Notes under the pieces: model-generated
Told to the model about the DNA's origin: nothing
The model's database searches: none
Seen by the model: the letters and a program-made list of their open reading frames with translations, nothing else
Part shown: positions 36,751 to 44,944 of the stretch, piece after piece
Layout of the letters: each line of letters starts with the position of its first letter
Position numbering within the stretch: the first letter of the stretch is position 1
Position numbers and translations under genes: made by a program
Source of the DNA: Egicoccus sp. AB-alg2
Lineage (GTDB): Bacteria; Actinomycetota; Nitriliruptoria; Nitriliruptorales; Nitriliruptoraceae
Reading direction: 5' to 3'
Assembly: GCF_041821065.1 (NCBI RefSeq)
Contig: NZ_JBGUAX010000001.1
Span: forward strand, 310,001 to 374,000
Length of the DNA: 64,000 bases

Positions 36751-36784
36751 CGAACGGGGGGCCCGTGCATGGGCCCCCCGTTCG
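36751..36784 (-). terminator. Strong intraoperon hairpin between binding protein and permease genes
   Basis: Perfect 14-bp stem CGAACGGGGGGCCC (36751-36764) with complement (36771-36784) and a six-base loop. No T tract follows. In binding-protein-dependent importer operons such hairpins protect the upstream mRNA, giving more binding protein than permease; partial termination is the alternative. Confidence 0.7.
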
Positions 36785-36808
36785 GATCCGGTGCGGCTCC
36801 CGACCAGA

Positions 36809-37657
36809 TTATTCCTCGACCGCGAAGTACCGGTCGTAGATCTCGTCGTAGGTGCCGTCGTCGCGCATCGCGGCGAGCTGCTCGTTGACCGCCTCGATCA
36901 GCGAGTCGTTGCCCTGCGCGGCGGCGAAGCCGTACTGCTCGCCGGTGTCGTACTCCTCGACGATCTCGAACGACGGGTCGTTGTTGACCTGCTCGACGTT
37001 CACCGGCAGGTCCTGCAGCCCGGCGACGATCTGGCCGGCCTGCATCGCGGTGAACAGGTCGGGTCCGGAACCGAACTCGACGATCTCGGTGCCCTCGGGC
37101 GCGTTCTCCTGCGCGTACTCGGCCCCGGTCGTGCCCTGCTGCACGCCCAGCGCCTGGCCGGCGACGTCCTCGAGCGACTGGACGTCGCTGTCGGCGAGCA
37201 CGATCAGGCTCTGCAGCGAGTCGTAGTACGGCTCGGAGAAGTTGAGGTTCTGCTGCCGTTCCTCGGTGATGGTCATCGCCGAGGCGGCGATGTCGCACTG
37301 GCCGGCGGCCAGGGTCGCGCCCGACTGCAGACCGTCGAAGCCCACCTCGAGGACCTCGAGCTCCAGACCGAGGCGGTCGGCGGTCTCCTGCATGAGGTCG
37401 ATGTCGAAGCCGCTGTAGCCGCTGGGGGCGTCGGCGTCTTCGAACTCGAACGGCGGGTAGGGAATGTCCGAGCACACGCTCAGCGTGCCCTCGTTGATCA
37501 GTTCCAGGTCAGCGGCCGCCTCGCCGTCGGCATCGGCGCCACCGTTGGTGGGCTCGGCGCCGGTGTCGTCGGTCGTGCCGCCGTCATCGCCACAGGCGGT
37601 CAGGACGAGGGTCAGCGCCGCGACGGCCGCAGCGGCCCGGCGGGTGGTGAAGCGCAT
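36809..37657 (-). CDS. Polar amino-acid ABC transporter substrate-binding lipoprotein
   Basis: A 282-residue extracytoplasmic binding protein. The signal peptide ends LTLVLTAC with lipidated Cys22, followed by an acidic Gly/Thr linker (23-50). The SBP_bac_3 domain starts at about 55: TLSVCSDIPYPPFEFEDADAPSGYSGFDIDLMQETADRLGLELE, then ERQQNLNFSEPYYDSLQSLIVL, the amino-acid-pocket segment. AAGGGGAACGA lies just before ATG 37657. It is first in the importer operon and 180 bp downstream of pdtaR on the same strand. Confidence 0.94.
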   Translation of the reverse strand: MRFTTRRAAAAVAALTLVLTACGDDGGTTDDTGAEPTNGGADADGEAAADLELINEGTLSVCSDIPYPPFEFEDADAPSGYSGFDIDLMQETADRLGLELEVLEVGFDGLQSGATLAAGQCDIAASAMTITEERQQNLNFSEPYYDSLQSLIVLADSDVQSLEDVAGQALGVQQGTTGAEYAQENAPEGTEIVEFGSGPDLFTAMQAGQIVAGLQDLPVNVEQVNNDPSFEIVEEYDTGEQYGFAAAQGNDSLIEAVNEQLAAMRDDGTYDEIYDRYFAVEE

Positions 37658-37837
37658 TCGTTCCCCTTCAGGCTCCAGGGTGGGGGTGCCGCGGCGGATC
37701 GCCGGACACGCTCCGCCGTGGTCGCGTCCCCGGCTACGACCGCGGTCGGAGACCGTGCAACCTACGCCACGCGACGCGCCACGGCACGCGGGACGCGCGC
37801 GATGTGCGCCCGCTGGCGGGCGGGTCGAGGGCGACGG

Positions 37838-38455
37838 TCACGCCTCGTAGCGCTCGATGACCTGTTCCGCGACCTGGCGCATCGTGACCCGGCGCTCCAT
37901 GGCCTGACGCTGCACGAACCGGAACGCCTCGGCCTCGGACATGCGCTCGTGCTCCTGGAGCAGGCCCTTGGCGCGCTCGACGAGCTTGCGGGCCTCGAGG
38001 CGGCCCTGCAGGTCGTCGACCTCGCGCTCGAGCCCGGACATCTCGCGGAAGCGGCCGGCCGCGATCTCCACCGCCGGCAGCAGGTCGTGCTTCTGGAAGG
38101 GCTTGACGAGGTAGGCCATCGCGCCGGCCCGGCGGGCCTTCTCCACCAGGTCCCGCTGGCTGAAGGCGGTCAGGATCAGGATGGCCGCCAGACGTTCCTT
38201 GGCGATCTCCTCGGCGGCCTGGATGCCGTCCATGACCGGCATCTTCACGTCGAGGATCACCAGGTCCGGCTCGAGCTCTCGCGTCAGACGCACCGCGGAG
38301 GCGCCGTCGGCGACCTCGGCGACGACCTCGAAGCCCTCCTCCTGGAGCATCTCCTTGAGGTCGAGGCGGATCAGGGCCTCGTCCTCCGCGATCAGCACGC
38401 GGGTGGGGCGGCGCTCGGTGTCCGTGGGCTGCTGGCCCGGCGTCGTCTCGCTCAC
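37838..38455 (-). CDS. pdtaR: ANTAR-domain response regulator, PdtaR orthologue
   Basis: A 205-residue regulator that, when phosphorylated, binds nascent RNA hairpins and prevents termination. The receiver domain (about 18-135) has the acidic pair Glu24-Asp25, phosphoacceptor Asp69 in LVILDVKMP, and the switch LTAFSQRDLVEKARRAGAMAYLVKPF. That last segment is close to the known M. tuberculosis PdtaR (Rv1626) sequence. The ANTAR domain (about 143-200) is EARKLVERAKGLLQEHERMSEAEAFRFVQRQAMERRVTM. GTG 38455 overlaps the stop of the upstream coiled-coil gene (GTGA). The cognate kinase PdtaS is not in the window. Confidence 0.95.
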   Translation of the reverse strand: MSETTPGQQPTDTERRPTRVLIAEDEALIRLDLKEMLQEEGFEVVAEVADGASAVRLTRELEPDLVILDVKMPVMDGIQAAEEIAKERLAAILILTAFSQRDLVEKARRAGAMAYLVKPFQKHDLLPAVEIAAGRFREMSGLEREVDDLQGRLEARKLVERAKGLLQEHERMSEAEAFRFVQRQAMERRVTMRQVAEQVIERYEA

Positions 38456-38754
38456 GTGTGATCCCTTCCAGGCCGGGCGGCCTCCAGCTCGAAGAGGCGG
38501 TCGAGGAGGGCGTCGCGCTGGTCGATCAGCGCCTGCACCTCGGTTCGGGCTTCGTCGAGCAGTCCTGCGTGTCGGTCCAGGTCCGTGCGGGCTTCGCGCC
38601 ACTCGCGATCGGCGAGCGGCGTCTGCGCCACCAGCTTCCGGGTCTCGGCGTCGGCGGCGACCTCGGAAAGGTAGGCAACCTGCTCGGCCAGGACGCGCTC
38701 GGTCGCACGGACCCGCTTGAGGTCGTCCTGGATCCGGGCGAGGCGCTCACGCAC
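38452..38754 (-). CDS. Coiled-coil protein coupled to pdtaR
   Basis: A 100-residue, highly charged helical protein. Heptad-like runs from residue 1 to about 95 (RERLARIQDDLKRVRATERVLAEQVAYLSEVA, then LLDEARTEVQALIDQRDALLDRLFELEAA) predict a coiled coil with no membrane segment. The GTG at 38754 is the first start in the frame; its ribosome site is weak. Its TGA overlaps the pdtaR start, so the two are translationally coupled. Family unknown; a structural or partner role for PdtaR is possible but unproven. Confidence 0.72.
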   Translation of the reverse strand: MRERLARIQDDLKRVRATERVLAEQVAYLSEVAADAETRKLVAQTPLADREWREARTDLDRHAGLLDEARTEVQALIDQRDALLDRLFELEAARPGRDHT

Positions 38755-38960
38755 CCGGTTGGTCTCGCGCTCCGTGCCCGTGGTGGCTCCCGTCGTCGTG
38801 TCACCGGTGTCGGCGTGCCCGGCGGCGCGACGGCCAGGGTGGCCACCCGGTCACGCGTGCACGCACGCGCGCCCGAGCCGGCCGCTGGGCCACCAAACGG
38901 TAGTCGTCGACGCGAAACCGGCCAAACAGCCCACCGTGCGAACCGGTCGATCGTCAGCGG

Positions 38961-39044
38961 TACCCCCGGTGGGATTCGAACCCACAAGCCCTTGCGGGCA
39001 ACGGTGTTTGAGACCGTCCTGTATGCCGGTTCCAGCACGGGGGC
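38961..39044 (-). tRNA. tRNA-Leu (anticodon CAA)
   Basis: 84 nt. The acceptor stem GCCCCCG pairs with CGGGGGT (first pair G-U). The anticodon stem ACGGT/ACCGT bears the loop CTCAAAC, giving anticodon CAA (reads UUG). A long variable arm (type II) and T-arm GTGGG-TTCGAAT-CCCAC follow, as expected for Leu. The discriminator is A, and CCA is not encoded. The 5' end lies 8 bp after the HNH gene stop. Confidence 0.95.
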
Positions 39045-39052
39045 GCGGAGCT

Positions 39053-39910
39053 TCAACTGCGAGGCGGACTGTACCCGTTGCCCACGTTGCGACCGGCGAA
39101 CGTGCCGGTCTGCGAGTGACAGTTGGGGCACAGCAGCCGCAGGTTCTCCAACCGGTTGTCGCAGCGGTCCCCGTTCACGTGGTCGAGCTGCAGCGCGATC
39201 GGACGCCCCAGCCAGCGCTCCAGCCCGCAACGGGCACAGCGCCATGCGAGCAGGCCTTCCCGGACCAGGCGCTGCTTCAGCCACGTCGTGTTCAGCGCCG
39301 GCGCGCCGACGACGAGGAGCTCTGCCAGCGGCCGGCCGCGGGAGCTCGCGACCACCTCACCGCGTGCCCAGGCCTGCCCGCGGAACCCGTCGGGATCGAC
39401 ACCGACGTCACGGAGGCGACGCTCGACCGCAGCACGCCCCCGTTTGCGTTTCGGGTCGAGTCCGAGCCGTCCCATGACCTGCGCCACCGAGCGCGCGCCC
39501 CGTGCGGCGGCCAGTACCTGTTCGTCGCTCCACTGGAAGGAGGGACGAAGCGCGCGCTGCGCCGGCACGGGCCGGTCCCAGTGTGAGGTGTCCAACGCGA
39601 GTCTTCGGATGTGGTCCTGCATCGCCAGCCAGGAGCTGCCGCCCACCGTCAGCTCGAGCGCCGTGAAGACCTGACGCAGGTTGGTCGACGCGGTGACCGC
39701 CTCGTCGAGCTGTGCGTCGGTCCAGCGCCGCCGGCCGGGCGAAGCCTCGAGGTGGGCGTACTCGAGCCCCAGCTCTGCGCATCGCCGCCGGAGCATCGCC
39801 GTCGTGCCACCGCGGTGCGTGAGACCGAGGGCACGACAGACGTCGCTCCACGTCGCGGACGTTGCGAGGGCGTCGCGAAGTTGGGCGTCGGTCCAGCGTC
39901 GCTTCGGCAT
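39053..39910 (-). CDS. HNH endonuclease-like protein with three N-terminal repeats
   Basis: A 285-residue protein. Residues 5-53, 61-111 and 125-175 are three related helical units that start RRWTDAQL, RRWTDAQL and FQWSDEQV, resembling homeodomain-like DNA-binding repeats. Residues 225-275 form an HNH nuclease: Cys225-x2-Cys228, the catalytic pair Asp243-His244 in LQLDHVNGDRCDNRLENLRLLCPNC, Asn257, then Cys261-x2-Cys264. GGGA lies seven bases before ATG 39910. Homing endonucleases, restriction enzymes and phage packaging nucleases share this fold; no methylase or phage gene is nearby. It sits 8 bp before tRNA-Leu on the same strand. Confidence 0.85.
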   Translation of the reverse strand: MPKRRWTDAQLRDALATSATWSDVCRALGLTHRGGTTAMLRRRCAELGLEYAHLEASPGRRRWTDAQLDEAVTASTNLRQVFTALELTVGGSSWLAMQDHIRRLALDTSHWDRPVPAQRALRPSFQWSDEQVLAAARGARSVAQVMGRLGLDPKRKRGRAAVERRLRDVGVDPDGFRGQAWARGEVVASSRGRPLAELLVVGAPALNTTWLKQRLVREGLLAWRCARCGLERWLGRPIALQLDHVNGDRCDNRLENLRLLCPNCHSQTGTFAGRNVGNGYSPPRS

Positions 39911-40290
39911 GGGGGTGTCCCGTTTCGTCACCGCCCCCACGGCGACGCACAGGTTGCCATCCGAGCCCACGGCTGCCTGATCCCGGATGCGTCGCGCTGT
40001 GGACGACGATCCCCCCGGCGTCCCGCGCGCGCCCCGGACACTGGCGCGCGCAGCTGAAGGCGGGCTGAGAGTTCCGGCGGCTCTTCCCCAACGGACAGGA
40101 TCTTCGTCACGTACGAGCGACCACTGGCCTCCTAAGGTCTCGCTGTTCACCCGATGTGCGAACGTGCCTCAGTTCGCGGTCTTCACCGGCTCGGGACGGC
40201 CGGTGTCTTCCCCGGTAGGGCAGCCGGAACCCACGGTCACGCCTGGTGCGCACGCACGTCGTCCACCCGCCCCTGCGACGAGACCGGACC
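39911..40290. other. Divergent intergenic region between HNH and OpuC-type genes
   Basis: 380 bp without a credible gene. A perfect 9-bp stem (GCGCGCGCC at 40025-40033, complement at 40043-40051, nine-base loop) lies about 115 bp upstream of the HNH start, in its possible leader. Promoters for both divergent units should be here, but none fits consensus well. Confidence 0.6.
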
Positions 40291-40944
40291 GTGGCCTTCC
40301 TCGACTACCTCGCGGACCCCTCCACCCGCGACGTGCTGATCCAGCAGACCCTGGAGCACGTCGTGCTGGTCGTGGTGCCGCTGCTGCTGGCGCTCGTCGT
40401 CAGCCTGGGCCTCGGCATCGCGGCACACCGCGTGCCGCGACTGCGCGCTCCCATCCTCACGACCGTGTCGACGTTCCTCACCATCCCGTCGCTCGCGCTG
40501 TTCGCCCTGTTCCTGCCCGTCATGGGCATCGGCGACGGCGCGGTCATGGTGGCCCTGACCCTGTACGCCTTGCTGCCGATCGTGCGCAACACCGTCGCCG
40601 GCCTGGGCGGGGTCGACCCGGCGATCGTGGAGGCCGCGCGCGGCATGGGGATGAGTGGGACGAAACGCCTGGTGCGCATCGAGCTGCCGACGGCCTGGCC
40701 CGTCATCCTCGCCGGCATCCGCGTGTCGACGCTGATGATCACCGGCATCGCCGCCATCGCTGCCCTGGTCGGCGGCTCCGGCCTCGGCCAGGAGATCTAC
40801 CGGGGCATCCGCCGCATCGGCAGCGCCGGCGCCCTGGAATCCCTGCTCGGCGGGACGCTCGCCATCGTGCTGCTCGCCCTGCTCTTCGACCTGTTCTACC
40901 TGGGTCTCGGCCGCCTGACGATCTCGCGAGGACTCCGTGACTGA
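40291..40944 (+). CDS. Osmoprotectant ABC transporter permease (OpuCB/ProW type), first
   Basis: A 217-residue membrane subunit of a betaine/choline-type importer, with about five helices. The permease signature is the EAA loop IVEAARGMGMSGTKRLVRIELPTAWPVILAGIRVSTLMITGIAAIAALVGG, preceded by LYALLPIVRNTVAGL. It matches OpuCB/YehY-like proteins. GTG 40291 was chosen by homology; the ribosome site is weak. Its stop overlaps the ATPase start by eight bases. It heads a four-gene operon (permease, ATPase, permease, binding protein). Confidence 0.92.
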   Translation: MAFLDYLADPSTRDVLIQQTLEHVVLVVVPLLLALVVSLGLGIAAHRVPRLRAPILTTVSTFLTIPSLALFALFLPVMGIGDGAVMVALTLYALLPIVRNTVAGLGGVDPAIVEAARGMGMSGTKRLVRIELPTAWPVILAGIRVSTLMITGIAAIAALVGGSGLGQEIYRGIRRIGSAGALESLLGGTLAIVLLALLFDLFYLGLGRLTISRGLRD

Positions 40945-42121
40945 CGCCATGATCCAGCTCGACGAGCTGACCAAGCGCTACCCCGGTTCGGACACGCCGG
41001 CGGTCGACCGGCTCACCCTCGACGTCCCGCGCGGTGAGATCGTCGTCTTCGTCGGCCCCTCCGGGTGCGGCAAGACGACCAGCCTCAAGATGATCAACCG
41101 GATCATCGAGCCGACCTCGGGACGGATCCTGCTCGACGGCGAGGACGTGACCCGAAGCGACGCGAACGAACTGCGGCGGCGCATCGGCTACGTCATCCAG
41201 CAGATCGGCCTGTTCCCGCACCAGACCATCGCCGACAACGTCGCGACGGTGCCCCGCCTGCTCGGCTGGGACAAGGACCGCGTCCGCGACCGTGTCGACG
41301 AGCTGCTCGAGGTGGTCGGCCTCGACCCCGCCCAGTACCGGGACCGCTACCCGAAGGAGCTGTCCGGCGGCCAGCGCCAGCGCGTCGGCGTCGCCCGCGC
41401 CCTGGCCGCCGACCCGCCCGTGCTACTCATGGACGAGCCGTTCGGTGCCATCGACCCCATCACGCGCAACCGGCTGCAGAACGAGTTCCTGCGCCTGCAG
41501 GCCGACCTGCGCAAGACCATCGTCTTCGTCACCCACGACATCGACGAGGCGATCAAGATGGGCGACCGGATCGCCATCCTGCGCGAGCAGTCGCACATCG
41601 CCCAGTTCGCCACCCCGGAGGAGATCCTCACCGCCCCGGCCGACGACTTCGTCGAGGACTTCGTCGGCGCCGGCGCCACCCTCAAGCGGCTCAAGCTGTC
41701 CCGCGTGCGCGACGTCGAGTGGCTGACCGACTGCCCCACCGGCACGGTCGACGAGGAGGCCGCCACGCTGCGCCGGCGGCTCGACGCCTCGGACTGGACC
41801 GCACTGCTGCTGCTCGACGAACAGCGGCGCCCGGTGCGCTGGCTGCGGGCCCCCGACTTCCGCCACGAGCGGCCGGTCCGCGAACTCGGCCTTCCGGCCC
41901 GCGCCACGGTCGAGCCACAGGCCACCCTGTCCGACGCGCTCGAGGAGATGCTGCTCGGCTCCGCGGGCGTCGCCATCGTGGTCGACGGGCGCGGCACCTT
42001 CCAGGGCATCCTCGACGTCGACGCGCTGATCACCTCGATGCAGACGCTGCGTGACGCCAACGTCGACTACTACCGGGCCGCCAAGCTGATCGATCCGGCC
42101 ACGACGGTGACGCCGTCATGA
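40937..42121 (+). CDS. Osmoprotectant ABC transporter ATP-binding protein (OpuCA/ProV type) with C-terminal CBS region
   Basis: A 394-residue ATPase subunit. Walker A is GPSGCGKTT, the Q-loop region YVIQQIGLFPHQTIADNV is family-specific, the signature is LSGGQRQRVGVARAL, Walker B is VLLMDEPFGAIDP, and the switch is VTHDIDEAI. Residues about 260-385 hold a CBS-like pair (EEAATLRRRLDASDWTALLLLDEQRRPV and VEPQATLSDALEEMLLGSAGVAIVVDGRGTFQGILDVDALI). In OpuA-type importers this module senses ionic strength or c-di-AMP. GTG 40937 overlaps the permease stop; ATG 40949 is an alternative. The stop overlaps the next gene (ATGA). Confidence 0.94.
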   Translation: MTDAMIQLDELTKRYPGSDTPAVDRLTLDVPRGEIVVFVGPSGCGKTTSLKMINRIIEPTSGRILLDGEDVTRSDANELRRRIGYVIQQIGLFPHQTIADNVATVPRLLGWDKDRVRDRVDELLEVVGLDPAQYRDRYPKELSGGQRQRVGVARALAADPPVLLMDEPFGAIDPITRNRLQNEFLRLQADLRKTIVFVTHDIDEAIKMGDRIAILREQSHIAQFATPEEILTAPADDFVEDFVGAGATLKRLKLSRVRDVEWLTDCPTGTVDEEAATLRRRLDASDWTALLLLDEQRRPVRWLRAPDFRHERPVRELGLPARATVEPQATLSDALEEMLLGSAGVAIVVDGRGTFQGILDVDALITSMQTLRDANVDYYRAAKLIDPATTVTPS

Positions 42122-42945
42122 GCGCCCCCGCCCCACCCGACATCGCGGCGCCCGGTCCCACGACCGCCGTCGGGTCCGACGACGCGCCCGGCCGCAGCCG
42201 GCTCGGCACCGCCCTGCACTACCTCGGCATGCCGGTGTTGCTCGCGCTGGTGCTGCTCGCCCTGTACGTGTGGGTACAGGGCCTGGAGCTCGACGCCATC
42301 GAGGCGCGCCAGCTGCGGCGCGCGGTGCTGGTGGGCCAGACGACGCAGCACGTGCGGCTGACCGTCTACTCGACGCTGATCGTGCTGGCGCTGGCGATCC
42401 CGCTGGGCATCATCGCCACCCGGCCCGGCACCCGCCGCCTGGCGCCGGCCATCATCGGGCTCGGCAACGCCGGGCAGGCGATCCCGTCGCTCGGTCTGCT
42501 GGCGCTGATCTTCTTCATCGCCCGCCAGACCCCGCTGCTGCCCAGCACCGGCACCGTGCCGGTCGTCGCGGCCCTCGTCGGCTACTCGTTCCTGCCCATC
42601 CTGCGCAACACCATGGTCGGCCTCGAACAGGTCGACGCGTCCGTGCTGGAAGCCGGGCGCGGCATGGGCATGTCGTCGTGGCTGGTGCTGCGCCGCCTCG
42701 AGCTGCCGCTGGCCGTACCGGTCATCCTCGCCGGCGTGCGCACCGCCCTGGTGCTCAACGTCGGCACCGCCACGCTCGCGTTCCTGTTCGGCGGCGGCGG
42801 GCTCGGCCGGACCATCTTCCAGGGCTTCGGGCTGCAGCGCCTGCCGCTGCTGGTCACCGGCGCGGTCCTCGTGTCCGTGCTGGCCCTGTTCGTCGACTGG
42901 CTCGCCGGGCTGGTCGAGGAACGCCTCACCCCCCGCGGGCTCTGA
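42118..42945 (+). CDS. Osmoprotectant ABC transporter permease (OpuCD type), second
   Basis: A 275-residue membrane subunit with about six helices and the EAA loop VLEAGRGMGMSSWLVLRRLELPLAVPVILAGVRTALVLNVGTATLAFLFGGGGLG. The N-terminal about 30 residues are Pro/Ala-rich and cytosolic. It differs from the first permease (217 residues), so the importer probably uses a heterodimer. The ATG overlaps the ATPase stop by ATGA. Confidence 0.92.
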   Translation: MSAPAPPDIAAPGPTTAVGSDDAPGRSRLGTALHYLGMPVLLALVLLALYVWVQGLELDAIEARQLRRAVLVGQTTQHVRLTVYSTLIVLALAIPLGIIATRPGTRRLAPAIIGLGNAGQAIPSLGLLALIFFIARQTPLLPSTGTVPVVAALVGYSFLPILRNTMVGLEQVDASVLEAGRGMGMSSWLVLRRLELPLAVPVILAGVRTALVLNVGTATLAFLFGGGGLGRTIFQGFGLQRLPLLVTGAVLVSVLALFVDWLAGLVEERLTPRGL

Positions 42946-43020
42946 GGCCCCCACGACCCGTCCCGCCTCCGCCGACCGCTCCCCCACCACGTCACGATGT
43001 CACCGAGACGAAGGAAATCC

Positions 43021-44052
43021 GTGCGACACCTGCCACGCATCACCGCCGGCGCTGCCGGCCTGGCCCTGCTCCTGACCGCCTGCGGCGCCGACGACTTCGA
43101 CGACGGCGGCGGTGACGACGCCGCCAGCGGCGAGGCGACCGACACCGGCGGCGCCGACACCGACGGCGCCGACGCCGCCGCCGAGGGCGTCGAACCCGGC
43201 ACCGAGAGCCTGGACGGCGCCACCATCACCGTCGGGTCCAAGGACTTCGACGAGCAGTTGATCCTCGGCGAGATCTCGAAGCTGCTGCTCGAGGACGCCG
43301 GCGCCTCCGTCGTCGACGAGATCGACCTCGGCAGCACCTTCGCCGCCCGCGAGGCGCTGACCGGCGGTCAGATCGACCATTACTGGGAGTACACCGGCAC
43401 GGCCTGGATCGAGTTCTACGGCGAGACCGAGCCGATCCCGGACCGCGTCGAGCAGTACGAGGCCGTTCGCGACCTCGAGGTCGGCGAGGGCCTGTACTGG
43501 CTGGACCCGTCCCCGTTCAACAACACCTACGGGCTCGCGATGTCACGTGAGGCGCACGACGAGTTCGGCGTCGACACCCTGAGCGAGCTCGGCGACTTCA
43601 TCGAGTCCAACCCCGACGACGCCACCCTGTGCGTGGAGTCGGAGTTCGAGGCCCGCAGCGACGGCCTTCCGGGCATGGAGGCGCACTACGGCTACGAGTT
43701 CGATCCGTCCAACGTCAGCGTGCTCGACACCGGCGTGATCTACGGCGCCACCGCCGACCGCGACCCCTGCACGTTCGGCGAGATCTTCACCACCGACGGG
43801 CGCATCGCCACCCTCGACCTCGTCGTGCTCGAGGACGACCAGGCGTTCTTCCCGCTGTACAACGTCTCACCGGTGTTCGTCGAGGACGTCTACGAGCAGT
43901 ACGGCCAGACGCTGGCCGACCTGTACGCCCCGGTCACCGAGGCGCTCGACGACGAGACCATGGCCGAACTCAACGCCCGTGTCTCGTCCGAGAACGAGCG
44001 GCCGATCGACGTGGCCCGCGACTGGCTCACGGAGAACGGCTTCATCGGCTGA
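43021..44052 (+). CDS. Osmoprotectant ABC transporter substrate-binding lipoprotein (OpuCC/OsmF type)
   Basis: A 343-residue lipoprotein. The signal peptide ends LLLTAC with lipidated Cys21, followed by an acidic spacer rich in Asp, Gly and Ala (22-60). The OpuAC domain has ITVGSKDFDEQLILGEISKLLLEDAG, DHYWEYTGTAWIEFYGE and YLLDP-like YWLDPSPFNNTYGLAMS, with aromatic residues that could box a quaternary amine. GTG 43021 has AAGGA upstream; ATG 42997 in the same frame does not. It closes the four-gene operon and is followed by a terminator shared with trpA. Confidence 0.94.
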   Translation: MRHLPRITAGAAGLALLLTACGADDFDDGGGDDAASGEATDTGGADTDGADAAAEGVEPGTESLDGATITVGSKDFDEQLILGEISKLLLEDAGASVVDEIDLGSTFAAREALTGGQIDHYWEYTGTAWIEFYGETEPIPDRVEQYEAVRDLEVGEGLYWLDPSPFNNTYGLAMSREAHDEFGVDTLSELGDFIESNPDDATLCVESEFEARSDGLPGMEAHYGYEFDPSNVSVLDTGVIYGATADRDPCTFGEIFTTDGRIATLDLVVLEDDQAFFPLYNVSPVFVEDVYEQYGQTLADLYAPVTEALDDETMAELNARVSSENERPIDVARDWLTENGFIG

Positions 44053-44069
44053 CCCGCCCCGCCACGAAG

Positions 44070-44100
44070 CGACGCCCTGCGGTCCGACCGCGGGGCGTCG
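44070..44100. terminator. Bidirectional terminator hairpin between the osmoprotectant operon and trpA
   Basis: Stem CGACGCCCTGCGG pairing with CCGCGGGGCGTCG (one T-G wobble) around a five-base loop, in the 73-bp gap between convergent stops at 44052 and 44126. The next bases on the plus strand are TCGTGTCC, so the tail is short. Confidence 0.7.
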
Positions 44101-44125
44101 TCGTGTCCGGGGACGGTGGCCGGGT

Positions 44126-44944
44126 TCAGCCGCGTTCCACGCCGGCCCGCAGTTCGCGGACCAGCGCCGCCACCCGCTCGGGCGCACCGGCCGGGTCGCC
44201 GTCGGCCACGGCCTTCACGACCGACGAGCCGACGATCACCCCGTCGGCGTAGGCGGCCACCTCGGCGGCCGAGGCCCGGTCCTTCACGCCGATGCCGACC
44301 GCGACCGGCACCGACGTGCGCGGCCGGAGGCGCTCGACGAGGTGCCGGGTGACGTCCTGCGACACGCCCTTCACGCCGGTGACCCCGAGCAGGCCGGTGG
44401 CGTACACCCAGCCCTGCGAGGCCGCGCCGATGGCGTCCAGGCGCTCGTCGGTCGACACCGACGAGGCGAGGAACACGGTCGCGAGCCCCGCCCGCTGCGC
44501 CTCGCCGCGCCAGGCGTCGGCCTCGGGCACGGGCAGGTCCGGCAGGATCACGCCCGACAGCCCCGCGGCCGCGCACTCGTCGGCGAAGTTCGCGTACCCG
44601 CGCGTGTCGGCGATGGTCACGTAGGTCATCGCCAGCTTCGGGACGTCGAGGTGCTCCAGCCCGCGGATGAGGGCGAGGTGGTCGGCGACACGGGTGCCGG
44701 CGTCCAGCACGTGCTGGTTGGCGGCCTGGATGATCGGCCCGTCCATCATCGGGTCGCTGAACGGGATGCCGACCTCCAGGACGTCCGCGCCGGCCTCGAC
44801 GGCCGCCTCGAAGCACGCCCGGGACGTGTCCGGGTCGGGGAAGCACGACGTCAGGTAGACGATCAGCGCCGCGCGCTCCTGCTCGCGGGCGCGGTCGAAC
44901 GCGGCCTGGATGCGTTGGGCGCCGGCGACGGTCACGGTGCTCAC
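44126..44944 (-). CDS. trpA: Tryptophan synthase alpha subunit
   Basis: Cleaves indole-3-glycerol phosphate to indole and glyceraldehyde 3-phosphate, passing indole to TrpB. The 272-residue TIM barrel has catalytic Glu57 and Asp68 in [15 protein letters not shown] (equivalent to Salmonella Glu49 and Asp60). It also has the loop [15 protein letters not shown]-like [12 protein letters not shown] and the phosphate site [11 protein letters not shown]. Its ATG overlaps the trpB stop (ATGA). It is last in the hisI-trpECBA run. Confidence 0.97.
   Translation of the reverse strand: MSTVTVAGAQRIQAAFDRAREQERAALIVYLTSCFPDPDTSRACFEAAVEAGADVLEVGIPFSDPMMDGPIIQAANQHVLDAGTRVADHLALIRGLEHLDVPKLAMTYVTIADTRGYANFADECAAAGLSGVILPDLPVPEADAWRGEAQRAGLATVFLASSVSTDERLDAIGAASQGWVYATGLLGVTGVKGVSQDVTRHLVERLRPRTSVPVAVGIGVKDRASAAEVAAYADGVIVGSSVVKAVADGDPAGAPERVAALVRELRAGVERG

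Noticed and set aside
39053-39910. Restriction-modification or phage packaging role for the HNH protein
   Set aside because: No methyltransferase, specificity, terminase or portal gene is adjacent; only the HNH fold is supported.
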